Of a DNA stretch of 64,000 nt, positions 42,156-50,505 are shown piece after piece. Position numbers and translations under genes: made by a program. The DNA comes from Curtobacterium ammoniigenes NBRC 101786 (GTDB lineage Bacteria > Actinomycetota > Actinomycetes > Actinomycetales > Microbacteriaceae). Below the pieces are notes generated by a model. It was given only the letters and a program-made list of their open reading frames with translations. It did not search any database and had not been told where the DNA came from. The stretch is taken from the NCBI RefSeq assembly GCF_001571045.1, contig NZ_BCSV01000006.1, forward strand, positions 1 to 64,000. The letters run 5' to 3'. Positions within the stretch are counted from its first letter, which is position 1. Each line of letters begins with the position of its first letter.

Positions 42156-42653
42156 ATGACGCGAGCGAGCACCTGGATCGTCGGGCACCTCAGGCGCGGC
42201 GGGTCGTTTCTCGTCGTCGGCGGGGTCGGGTTCGTCGTCGACGCCGCGATCTACAACGTCCTCGTCTTCTGGGGCGGGCATGGCGTGCTCTCGTCCCTCC
42301 CGCTCGTCGCGAAGGTCATCTCGATCGCCGCGGCCAGCGTGGTGACGTATATCGGGAGCCGCCTGTGGACGTATCGGGATCGGAACGCGGAGCCGTCCCT
42401 TGCGCGGTTCTCACTGTTCGCGCTGCTCAATCTGGTCGCTATCGCGCTGCAGCTCGGGTGCCTCGGCTTCTCGAGATACGTGCTCCACCTGCACTCGCCG
42501 CTCTCGGACAACGTCTCGGGAACGCTCATCGGGCAAGCGGTCGCGACCCTGTTCCGCTACTACGCGTACGGGCGCTGGGTGTTTCCGGCGCAGTCAGAGG
42601 CGCGGAACGCGGCGCTGCTCGGCGGGGGCGAGCCGGTTCGGCGCGAGCCGTGA
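42156..42653 (+). CDS. GtrA-family membrane protein
   Basis: This 165-residue protein has four membrane helices and the GtrA pattern GGSFLVVGGVGFVVDAAIYN, VTYIGSRLWTYRDR and FRYYAYGRWVFP. GtrA proteins are thought to flip polyprenyl-linked sugars to the outer membrane face. The divergent GT2 gene is a natural partner (GtrB-like). ATG 42156 has GGGGAG eight bases upstream. Confidence 0.88.
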   Translation: MTRASTWIVGHLRRGGSFLVVGGVGFVVDAAIYNVLVFWGGHGVLSSLPLVAKVISIAAASVVTYIGSRLWTYRDRNAEPSLARFSLFALLNLVAIALQLGCLGFSRYVLHLHSPLSDNVSGTLIGQAVATLFRYYAYGRWVFPAQSEARNAALLGGGEPVRREP

Positions 42654-42769
42654 ATGCACGCCGACATGCGGGGCCGACCACACGTGCGGCATTGGTGCCC
42701 TGACGCGTGAGCGAGGCACCCGAGGAGGCAGCGCTCGTTCTGGGGTGAGAAGCGGCACGCTGCAGCGAT

Positions 42770-42775
42770 TACCGT
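42770..42775 (+). promoter_or_regulatory. -10 box TACCGT, leaderless phosphatase gene
   Basis: TACCGT lies seven bases before the ATG at 42783, and no Shine-Dalgarno sequence is present. Confidence 0.5.
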
Positions 42776-42782
42776 TGTTGGT

Positions 42783-44006
42783 ATGAGCTTGGACGCGTCG
42801 AGCACAGTGGATTCCCCGTCGGCTGGATCGGGCACCGAATCGAGTGCCGGGGCACGTCGCGCAGCCCTCCTCGAGGCGCTCGATGTGGTCGACGTCGGCC
42901 CTGAGGAACGCTTCGAGCGCATCACGCGCATCGCGCGGGAGGTATTCGGCGTCAGCGGCTCATTCCTGAACCTCGCGGGGACAGACACGCTCACCATCAA
43001 GTCGCAGCAGATCGACGAGCCCCTGGAGCGGGAGTGGCGGCTCGCTGACACGTTCTGCGGCCGCACGCTCGACCAGGACGCGCCCGTGATCATCCCGGAC
43101 GCGCGCGCGGACGAGCGGTATGCCGATCTCGGATTCGTGACCGGTGACCTCCAGATCCGGTTCTATGCCGGCGCGCCGCTCCGTCTTGGGGATGCCGGTG
43201 AGAAAGTGGGCACACTCTGCCTGATCGACCCGCAGCCGCGGACGCTCCGTGAGGACGAGGTGGAGTTGCTCGAGGATCTCGCGCGATGGGCGCAGCGAGA
43301 GCTGGAGAGCGGCGCCGATCACGACCGCCTCCGAGCGGTCGTCGACGGCATGGCCCCGTCCGGCGAGCAGGTGTCCGGCTACGAGATCGCCGCACTGTCG
43401 ATTCCCCATGGGGTCGTGTCGGGCGACTACTACGACTGGAGGCGCACCACCGACGGCGCCGTCGTCACCCTCGCGGACGTGATGGGCAAGGGCATGGCGG
43501 CAGGCTTGCTCGCGTCGAGCCTCCGCGGCGCCTTGCGCGCTCGGGCGGAGCTCGCGCCCGACGACGCGGTCGGCGCGCTGGAGGCGCAGATGGCGCCGGA
43601 GCTCGCCCGATCCGAGGCGTTCGCCACCCTGTTCCATGGGCAGTTGTTCGCGGAGACGGGGCGGCTCGACTTCGTCGATGCCGGGCACGGGCTCGTCCTG
43701 CATCTCGCAGCGAACGGTCGAGCAAGCATCCTTCGATCGCTGGACCTGCCGATCGGTCTGCACCCGACGGGAGCTCCCCGTGCGTCGAGCTCTCTGCTCC
43801 TCGGGAGGGGTGACGCCCTCCTCGTCGTGTCGGACGGCGTCCTCGAGCTCTGGGATTCGACACTCGACTCGCTTCGCACGCTCGGTGCGATCTACCGGGA
43901 GGCCGGCTCGATCGCCGCGTTCTTCGATGCGGTTCGCGCCCGCGCGCGCAGCCAGGATGCCGGCGACGACGTCACCGTGCTCGCGATCGCCCGAGCGGGT
44001 TCATGA
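42783..44006 (+). CDS. GAF-domain PP2C/SpoIIE phosphatase
   Basis: This 407-residue cytosolic protein joins a GAF sensor domain (about residues 40-175, with DTFCGRTLDQDAPVIIPDAR and RFYAGAPLRLG) to a SpoIIE/RsbU-type phosphatase domain (about 195-405). Metal-binding motifs are SGDYYDWRR, LADVMGKGMAAGLLASSLRG, DAGHGL, VVSDGVLE and DAGDDVTVL. Such enzymes dephosphorylate anti-anti-sigma factors and so control a sigma factor in response to a ligand or redox signal. No RsbV/W partner is adjacent. It overlaps the next gene (ATGA). Confidence 0.92.
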   Translation: MSLDASSTVDSPSAGSGTESSAGARRAALLEALDVVDVGPEERFERITRIAREVFGVSGSFLNLAGTDTLTIKSQQIDEPLEREWRLADTFCGRTLDQDAPVIIPDARADERYADLGFVTGDLQIRFYAGAPLRLGDAGEKVGTLCLIDPQPRTLREDEVELLEDLARWAQRELESGADHDRLRAVVDGMAPSGEQVSGYEIAALSIPHGVVSGDYYDWRRTTDGAVVTLADVMGKGMAAGLLASSLRGALRARAELAPDDAVGALEAQMAPELARSEAFATLFHGQLFAETGRLDFVDAGHGLVLHLAANGRASILRSLDLPIGLHPTGAPRASSSLLLGRGDALLVVSDGVLELWDSTLDSLRTLGAIYREAGSIAAFFDAVRARARSQDAGDDVTVLAIARAGS

Positions 44007-44683
44007 CCCAGCCGACGCCGGCAGCAGCCGCGCCGTCACTGCGTGCGCTCGTCGTCGCACCGCATCCGGACGACGCCGAACTGGGCTGTCCGGCGCTCAT
44101 CGAAGCGACCGAGGCCGACATCCTCGTCCTGTGCGGGAGTAGCCCTGAACGCGTCGCCGAGGCGAAGAACGCGGCGCAATCGCTGTCCCGGGGTGCCCTC
44201 CGGATCCTCAGGTATCAGGACGGATCACTGCAGCCGACGCAGGACCTGATCCGTTCGCTCGACGCACTCCTGCCCGGCTACGACATCGTCGCCGGTCCGC
44301 CGCAGCTCGATTCGCACCAGGACCACCGCGCGACGGCACAGGCCCTCCGGAGTGCCGTGCGGCGCAGTGCGACGACCCTGCTCGAGTACGAGACGCCATC
44401 GACGCTCGCGGAATGGGCGCCGACCGCCTACCTGCCGATCGACGCTGGCCATGTCGAGCGCTGGACCGCATCCGCCCGGGAGCACGTGTCGCAGAGCGGC
44501 GCCTCCTACTTCGACGTGGAGTACCGCCTGTCCCGTGCGCGAGTGCACGGGTACGCAGTGGGCCACGACAACGCCGAGGCCTATCGCGTGGTGCGGACCG
44601 ATGCGCGTCTCCTGCTCGGGACGGAGGAGCGCACGTGGTCGCCGGTTCGAACCCCGGTGGTCAGGCCCCGAGTCGCTCGATGA
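44003..44683 (+). CDS. PIG-L/LmbE-family deacetylase
   Basis: This 226-residue zinc enzyme has the metal motif VVAPHPDDAELG and the distal HQDHRATAQAL. It belongs to the GlcNAc-deacetylase family (MshB, BshB, PIG-L). The substrate may be an N-acetylated sugar or mycothiol-related conjugate; the sequence alone does not say which. It is coupled to the phosphatase gene by ATGA and overlaps the 3' end of purC by 23 bases in convergent orientation. Confidence 0.88.
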   Translation: MTQPTPAAAAPSLRALVVAPHPDDAELGCPALIEATEADILVLCGSSPERVAEAKNAAQSLSRGALRILRYQDGSLQPTQDLIRSLDALLPGYDIVAGPPQLDSHQDHRATAQALRSAVRRSATTLLEYETPSTLAEWAPTAYLPIDAGHVERWTASAREHVSQSGASYFDVEYRLSRARVHGYAVGHDNAEAYRVVRTDARLLLGTEERTWSPVRTPVVRPRVAR

Positions 44684-45551
44684 GTTCGCGGTAGCGCTCC
44701 GCGGTGCGCTCGACGATCTCGTCGGGCAGGCGCGGCGGTACGCCGCGGCTGTCCCAGTTGTCCCGCAACCAGTTCCGGACGATCTGCTTGTCGAACGAGA
44801 CCATGCTGCGTGAGCCGCCCTCGGCAGCGGCGTCCCAGTATCGGCTGGAGTCGCTCGTCAGGACCTCGTCTGCGAGACGGATCACGCCGGCGTCGTCACG
44901 ACCGAACTCGAACTTGGTGTCGGCGATGATCACATCGTGCTGGCGCGCGAGGTCGGCAGCGGTTCGATAGGCGTCGAGTGCGACGTCGCGAAGCACGGTG
45001 GCGGCATCCGCGCCAACGAGCTCAACGGTGCGGTCGAAGGTGATGTTCTCGTCGTGCTCGCCCTGCGGCGCCTTGAATGCGGGGGTGTAGATCGGCTCCG
45101 GAAGCGGATCGCCGGCCTCCAAACCAGCGGGCAGCGGGACGCCGCAGACGCTCCCGGTCTCCTGGTACTCGATCCAGCCGCTGCCGGCCAGATATCCCCG
45201 AACGACGCATTCGATGGGGAACATCTCGAGTTCGAGCACGAGCATCGAGCGGTCCGCGATACTCGCGGGCACCGTGGGCGCGTCCGTGTCCGCGGACAGG
45301 AGGTGGTTCGGGATGTCGGCGAGCTGCGCGAACCAGAACCGTGACAGGCGAGTCAGGAGCGCACCCTTCTCAGGGATCGCCGGTTCGAGCATGTGGTCGA
45401 ATGCGCTCACGCGATCTGAGGCGACGAGCAGCACGGGTCGCGCGCGGGCGTCCGGCGTGTCGGACGGTACGTAGAGGTCTCGCACCTTGCCGGAATATCG
45501 ATGCGTCCAGCCGGGGAGGCTCGGCGCGGCCGTGTCGGTCGTCTCACTCAT
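44661..45551 (-). CDS. purC: SAICAR synthase
   Basis: This 296-residue enzyme joins CAIR and aspartate with ATP in the seventh step of IMP synthesis. Family segments are HRYSGKVRDLYV, VASDRVSAFDHML, IECVVRGYLAGSGWIEY, DTKFEFGRD and DEVLTSDSSRYWD. It overlaps purD by four bases. The two genes form a purD-purC unit. Confidence 0.96.
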   Translation of the reverse strand: MSETTDTAAPSLPGWTHRYSGKVRDLYVPSDTPDARARPVLLVASDRVSAFDHMLEPAIPEKGALLTRLSRFWFAQLADIPNHLLSADTDAPTVPASIADRSMLVLELEMFPIECVVRGYLAGSGWIEYQETGSVCGVPLPAGLEAGDPLPEPIYTPAFKAPQGEHDENITFDRTVELVGADAATVLRDVALDAYRTAADLARQHDVIIADTKFEFGRDDAGVIRLADEVLTSDSSRYWDAAAEGGSRSMVSFDKQIVRNWLRDNWDSRGVPPRLPDEIVERTAERYRELIERLGA

Positions 45552-46816
45552 GCGGACACCTTCTTCGCGATATCGGTTCGATGCTGGCCGCCGTGCAGCG
45601 AGATGCGCGCGATGCCGTCGTATGCACGCGCTCGCGCCGTCCGCAGGTCGGGGCCGACGCCGACGACGCTGAGGACGCGGCCTCCGGTTGCGACGAGCTC
45701 GCCGTCGAGGATGCCGGTCGCGGCGTGCAGCACGCTGACCCCGTCGAGCGATGCGGCGTCATCGACGCCGTGGAGGACGCGGCCGGTGTGTGGGTTCTCC
45801 GGGTACCCCTCGCTCGCGAGCACCACGGTGACAGCGGCCTCCGCGCGGAACGTGAGCGCCGGCGCTTCGGCCAGACGTCCGGTCGCAGCAGCAAGCATGA
45901 CCTCGCTCAACGGAGTCTCGAGCCTGGGGAGGACGACCTGCGTCTCGGGGTCGCCGAATCTCGCGTTGAACTCGATGACCCGGACGCCCTGCTCGGTGAC
46001 GATCAGACCGCAGTAAAGCAGGCCGACGAACGGCGTGCCCTCGTGTTCGAGCTGTCGGACCGTGGGCAGAGCGACGAGCTCTTCGACCTCGCGGACGAAT
46101 GCCGCCTCGGAGCCCCAGCGCTCGTCGAGCCACGGCAGCGGTGAGTAGGCGCCCATGCCCCCGGTGTTCGGCCCGGCATCGCCATCGAGGAGCCGCTTCG
46201 CGTCCTGCGCAGGGCTGAGCGCACGGACGTCATGCCCGTCGCTGACGAAGAACAGGGAGACCTCCTCGCCGTCGAGGTATTCCTCGACGACGACGCCGCC
46301 GTACTGCAGCCAATAGGCGGCGTGATCGAGTGCTGCTTGCCGATCGTCGGTGACGAGAACACCCTTGCCCGCTGCGAGGCCATCCGCTTTCACGACGTGG
46401 GGCGCGCCGAGGTCGTCGAGCGCGCGCGTCGCGTCGGCGAGGGTGGCCGCGAAGACCGGTCGGCCGGTCGGGACTCCGGCCTCGTGCATGATCCGCTTCG
46501 CGAAGGATTTCGATCCTTCGAGCTGCGCGGCCGCTTTGCTCGGTCCGAACACCGGGATGCCGCGCGTGCGCACGGGGTCTGCGACGCCCTCGATCAGCGG
46601 CGCCTCGGGGCCGACGACGACAAGATCGATGGCGTTCTCGAGCGCGTACTCCGCGACGAGCGCGCCGTTCGTGGGATCGATCGAGACGACCGGGACGTCT
46701 GCGGCGATTCCGGCGTTGCCGGGCGCCACCGTGATCGCATGGCCGGCATCTTCGGCGAGCAGCGCGGTGACGATCGCGTGTTCGCGCGCTCCGGATCCGA
46801 GAACGAGGATTCGCAC
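45548..46816 (-). CDS. purD: Phosphoribosylamine-glycine ligase
   Basis: This 422-residue ATP-grasp enzyme makes GAR from phosphoribosylamine and glycine. Motifs are ILVLGSGAREHAI at the N-terminus, VVVGPEAPLIEGV, FGPSKAAAQLEGSKSFAK, the ATP-grasp segments VVEEYLDGEEVSLFF and VIEFNARFGDPETQ, and GYPENPHTGR near the C-terminus. The GTG start sits six bases after TAGGGT, with no Shine-Dalgarno sequence. The divergent promoter for the next gene lies within 38 bases. Confidence 0.97.
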   Translation of the reverse strand: MRILVLGSGAREHAIVTALLAEDAGHAITVAPGNAGIAADVPVVSIDPTNGALVAEYALENAIDLVVVGPEAPLIEGVADPVRTRGIPVFGPSKAAAQLEGSKSFAKRIMHEAGVPTGRPVFAATLADATRALDDLGAPHVVKADGLAAGKGVLVTDDRQAALDHAAYWLQYGGVVVEEYLDGEEVSLFFVSDGHDVRALSPAQDAKRLLDGDAGPNTGGMGAYSPLPWLDERWGSEAAFVREVEELVALPTVRQLEHEGTPFVGLLYCGLIVTEQGVRVIEFNARFGDPETQVVLPRLETPLSEVMLAAATGRLAEAPALTFRAEAAVTVVLASEGYPENPHTGRVLHGVDDAASLDGVSVLHAATGILDGELVATGGRVLSVVGVGPDLRTARARAYDGIARISLHGGQHRTDIAKKVSA

Positions 46817-46822
46817 GCGACA

Positions 46823-46828
46823 ACCCTA
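46823..46828 (-). promoter_or_regulatory. -10 box TAGGGT, leaderless purDC
   Basis: TAGGGT on the minus strand lies six bases upstream of the purD GTG at 46816. Only 13 bases separate it from the opposing -10 box. Confidence 0.55.
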
Positions 46829-46841
46829 TCGAGCGCCGCGG

Positions 46842-46847
46842 TAGCGT
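46842..46847 (+). promoter_or_regulatory. -10 box TAGCGT, leaderless SCP-like gene
   Basis: TAGCGT lies six bases upstream of the GTG at 46854. Its expected -35 region would overlap the opposing purD -10 box. Confidence 0.5.
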
Positions 46848-46853
46848 GAGGCG

Positions 46854-47216
46854 GTGGCAGTCAAGCGGATCGAGAACGAGGCTGGCGCCTCTGCGCTCGC
46901 CGCTGTCCGAACCGGCACCGCGCAGCGGCCGCAGACCGCGACGGCCGTGCGGTGGTTGCTGCAGCTCCTGGCTGACGCCGTGCCCGGCAACAGCGTTGAA
47001 GTTCGCGTCCCGCCGTTCGGGGCGGTGCAGGCCGTTCCGGGTCCACGTCATACGCGGGGCACGCCGCCGAACGTCGTCGAGATGGACGCCGGAACGTGGC
47101 TGGCGGTCGCGACGGGCGACACGTCGTGGGGAGATGCGGTCCGGTCGGGGTCGGTGCACGCATCCGGGTCGCGCGCCGACCTGACGGCGTTCCTGCCGGT
47201 GCGGATGCCGATTTAG
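46854..47216 (+). CDS. Sterol-carrier-like small protein
   Basis: This 120-residue soluble protein has the pattern of actinobacterial sterol-carrier (SCP-like) proteins. An N-terminal helix [21 protein letters not shown] precedes a beta-rich half with [12 protein letters not shown] and [19 protein letters not shown]. It is regularly found next to purD in this group. Its ligand is unknown. The start is GTG, apparently leaderless. Confidence 0.8.
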   Translation: MAVKRIENEAGASALAAVRTGTAQRPQTATAVRWLLQLLADAVPGNSVEVRVPPFGAVQAVPGPRHTRGTPPNVVEMDAGTWLAVATGDTSWGDAVRSGSVHASGSRADLTAFLPVRMPI

Positions 47217-47375
47217 GTATCCATTACCGATGCCGCATCAAGGGTGCGATCAGTACGGTAATGAGGTGCCGCCGGGATTCGGGCCCGACCCGAACGGGCC
47301 CGAACCCGACGACGACCCCAATGTACGGGAACATCTCGCGCGCGGCGAATGCGCCGCGCAGTCTCGTGCCGCGCG

Positions 47376-49949
47376 TCAGAGCAGCTCGCGCAATTCGGAT
47401 CGCGTGTGCAGTCCCCATTTCGCGAAGACCCGGGCCAGATGTGCATCGATCGTCCGCACCGAGACACTGAGACGTGCTGCGATCTCGCGATTGCTCGCTC
47501 CCTTGGCCGCCAGGGTTGCGACCTCGTGCTCGCGTTTGGTGAGCGGCGGGCGAATCGCCGTCGAGATGCTTCTCGGGAACCCGGCCCGAGCGAGCGCTGC
47601 GCGCGCGGCTCGCATCGCCGGGAGGTCGTCGGTGGCTTCGGCGTCGAGCATGGCGATGACGGCTTCTGCGACCGGAGTTTGAACGCGTGTCGCGAGGTCG
47701 CGGGCGCGCTTGGTGATTCGTGTCACGTTCTGACCGAGCTCTTCAGTGATGCGCATTTGGAGCAGCACGCCGAAGAGGGCCGGCAGCCACGATTCGGTGG
47801 CGATCGACCGCTCGGTGATCTCGACGGCGTGTGGAAGCGCGGCGGGGCGCCCGAGCACCATCTGGGTGAACGCGTTGGTGCTCGGCACCTCTTCCGCTGT
47901 GATCCGCATTCCGCGAAGTGGGGTGGCCTGTGCGCGGTCGAGGGCGGCCGAAGCCTGAGTGGTATCGCCGAGCATTGCGAGCGCGAGGGCGAGCCGCGAC
48001 CAGGCATACGCGCTGAAGCCGCCGTGGTCGCTGATCGCGAATCGATCGGCGGCCGCCGAGAACGCGGCGCGCGCATCCTCCCAACGCCGCTGGGCGATCG
48101 CCACGTTGCCCTCGGCGAGCAGCTCGAGGGTGAAGTCGTATTTGAAGAACGGGTTGGGCCGGAACGGCGACACGTGCGTCGGGATGTCGTCGATCAGTCC
48201 CGCCCACATGTGGACCTGATGGGTCACGCTCATGATTTCGCCGACACTCCAGGGGGCGACCTCGACGTTCGCAGACGCAGTCGCGAGCGCGAATGCGGCG
48301 AGGCGGAGCGCATCGGGCACGCGTCCTGCCACGGCGAGCGCGACGATCGAGCACGGCACGAGTGCCAGCGCGGCGACCGGCACCGAACCGTCGAGCATCC
48401 CCGAACGATCGGTCTCGACGAGCACCCCTTGAAAGCGGCCGCCCCACCCTTCGTGGGCGAGACGCAGGATGCGGAGCCGCGCCCTGCCCTGCTCGTCGAG
48501 CAGGGGTTCCGCGGCGTCGACGATCGCGAGCGCGCCGTCGACGTCGTCGTCGTGGAACTGCACGAGGTTCGCCATCGTCTCGGCGGCTTCGATCAGCAGT
48601 GCCGGTGGGAGCGCGTGCGCATGTTCGCGCGCTTCCTCCCACGCGGTGCTGGCGTCACATCGGGCCGCTTCGCGGCCACGGAGGAACGTTGTGGCGGTGG
48701 CTCTGAGCACGCGCGCGGCGACGGTCGCAGCGGGCTCTGCGGGTGGTGTGCCGAGCACCGCGGTGGTCAACTCGATCGCGCTCTCGTACTCCTGGAGGCT
48801 GATGGCAGCCTCCGCCGCGTCGAGGAGGTCGTCCGCTGGAGGGACGATCCCGCACTCGAGCGACCAGAGGCACGCGCGCAGGCGTCCGGCCGGTGTCGCT
48901 GCGGCCGAGGTATCGGCGCGAAACGCGTTCGATCGCGCGAACAGCGCTGTTCGGCGGGCGACCGGCACGAGGTCGCGGACGGCCTCGCCGAGCAGCGGGT
49001 TCGCGGGGCGAGCGACCGGCGTGCCGTCCGGGGCGCCGCGACTCTCGAGTCGGATGAGACCCGTCGCGACCGACTGGTCCAGGTCGGAGTCGTTCACGAG
49101 TTCGCGGAGGTGTGCGAGGGGCAGCGGATCTGCGAGCGCGACGATGTCCACGGTCTCGCGGATCGGATCCGGGAGACCGCGCAACGTGGTCCGGTACATG
49201 TCGATGAGACTCGACGCGGCCGTGATGCGCCCGCGCCAGAACCACCCGGACGCGGTTCGTTCGAGCGCTCCGGACGCGAGACCGTCGCGAACGACCTCGC
49301 GAAGGTACAGGGGGTTCCCCTCGGTCGCTCGGTGGAGACGGTTGACGGATGCGGCGTCGAGCGGCTGTCCGAGCACGTCGGCCAAGAGCCGATCGACGCT
49401 GTCGAGGGAGAGTGGCTGAAGCGCTACCCGGTGCAGCAGATCGTCGTTCCAGAGTCCCTGCAACGGCTCGGGGACCCGCGCGAAGTCACGACAGGTCAGG
49501 ACGATTCGCGCACCCCGCTCGCGAACCAGCCACGCGAGGTATCGCGCCGTGAGGCCGTCGATTCGATCGCCGCCGTCGAGGTGGAAGATCACGTCGGCGT
49601 CCGTGATCGCCGCGGCGTCCCGAATCGCTCGATCCGCGTCCAACGGGTGACTGTTGGCGCCCGCGGGGAGGTCGGCGAGTGCGTCGGCACCCGCGGCGAA
49701 CGGCTTGGACGACTCGTGCGGACCGGGCTCGATCGGGACGACTCGGACCGCGCTGGTCGTCGCGGCCCGGTCGATGACGGCACGGGCGAGCACCGTCTTG
49801 CCGATCCCCGGGCCGCCCACGATGGCGACGCTGCGCCTGTCGTCGATGACGAGTCGGGCGATGGTCAGCTCCTCGGGGCGGGAGAGGACCGGCCAGGGGC
49901 GACGGATCGACGACTCGCGGGCGCCGCCGGTGTTGGCGCTCCTGGACAT
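47376..49949 (-). CDS. Large ATP-binding LuxR-family regulator
   Basis: This 857-residue regulator has an N-terminal ATPase domain with Walker A VGGPGIGKT (about residue 45) and a Walker-B-like IFHLDGGDR. A long helical, TPR-like middle region of about 500 residues and a C-terminal LuxR/FixJ helix-turn-helix (TKREHEVATLAAKGASNREI, then VRTIDAHLARVFAKWG) complete it. This is the LAL/MalT-like layout. The inducer is unknown and no target operon is obvious. The ATG at 49949 has a good Shine-Dalgarno GGGAGG. A longer frame upstream is not supported. Confidence 0.9.
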   Translation of the reverse strand: MSRSANTGGARESSIRRPWPVLSRPEELTIARLVIDDRRSVAIVGGPGIGKTVLARAVIDRAATTSAVRVVPIEPGPHESSKPFAAGADALADLPAGANSHPLDADRAIRDAAAITDADVIFHLDGGDRIDGLTARYLAWLVRERGARIVLTCRDFARVPEPLQGLWNDDLLHRVALQPLSLDSVDRLLADVLGQPLDAASVNRLHRATEGNPLYLREVVRDGLASGALERTASGWFWRGRITAASSLIDMYRTTLRGLPDPIRETVDIVALADPLPLAHLRELVNDSDLDQSVATGLIRLESRGAPDGTPVARPANPLLGEAVRDLVPVARRTALFARSNAFRADTSAAATPAGRLRACLWSLECGIVPPADDLLDAAEAAISLQEYESAIELTTAVLGTPPAEPAATVAARVLRATATTFLRGREAARCDASTAWEEAREHAHALPPALLIEAAETMANLVQFHDDDVDGALAIVDAAEPLLDEQGRARLRILRLAHEGWGGRFQGVLVETDRSGMLDGSVPVAALALVPCSIVALAVAGRVPDALRLAAFALATASANVEVAPWSVGEIMSVTHQVHMWAGLIDDIPTHVSPFRPNPFFKYDFTLELLAEGNVAIAQRRWEDARAAFSAAADRFAISDHGGFSAYAWSRLALALAMLGDTTQASAALDRAQATPLRGMRITAEEVPSTNAFTQMVLGRPAALPHAVEITERSIATESWLPALFGVLLQMRITEELGQNVTRITKRARDLATRVQTPVAEAVIAMLDAEATDDLPAMRAARAALARAGFPRSISTAIRPPLTKREHEVATLAAKGASNREIAARLSVSVRTIDAHLARVFAKWGLHTRSELRELL

Positions 49950-50085
49950 GTGCGCCTCCCATCGGTGCTGCATCGCGCACCAATCCTGACAACTGTGCCC
50001 GGTGGTTCGGACGTCCCAACCCGGGGGGCAGATGAACGATGCGGGCCGGATCAAGGGTGTCGGCGGACTGGGGGAGAATGGTGCT

Positions 50086-50478
50086 GTGAGCACCACCCCA
50101 CCAGACAGCTACCGCGAGGCGGACGTCACTATCCGTCGTGCGCCGAAGTTCGGCGTCTTCATCGTCGGCGGAGCGATCGCCGGCTTCGTGGTGTCGTTCA
50201 TCGTCGTCGCTCTCACCCAGAATCTCGGGCAGGGCGCGAACGTCGTCGACACGACGGGAACCTCAGCCTCGGCCGTCGGCTTCTGGGGGCAGGTAGGCTA
50301 TTTTTCGCTCTGGGGCATCACCGCGGGACTCATCATCGGTGCGGTGGTTGCGGTGCTGCTCGATGCCGTTCTGCGTCGCCGGTCAGCGCGGCTCGTCGCA
50401 CAGCGGCGCGTCGTGGAACCGGAGCCGGAGACCGTTGAGGGTGAGCTCGACGCCGACGCCGACGCGGACCGGTCGTAG
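50086..50478 (+). CDS. Small two-helix membrane protein beside purF
   Basis: This 130-residue protein has two hydrophobic segments (about residues 23-43 and 70-93) and an acidic C-terminal tail rich in Asp and Ala. I recognise no catalytic motif. The GTG at 50086 has both a GGGGGAGA sequence nine bases upstream and a GAGAAT -10-like box six bases upstream, so its mode of initiation is unclear. Similar proteins are, as I recall, common beside purF in related actinobacteria, but the function is unknown. Confidence 0.65.
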   Translation: MSTTPPDSYREADVTIRRAPKFGVFIVGGAIAGFVVSFIVVALTQNLGQGANVVDTTGTSASAVGFWGQVGYFSLWGITAGLIIGAVVAVLLDAVLRRRSARLVAQRRVVEPEPETVEGELDADADADRS

Positions 50479-50505
50479 CCCGCTGTCGAGCGGACGATTG
50501 CGGCG

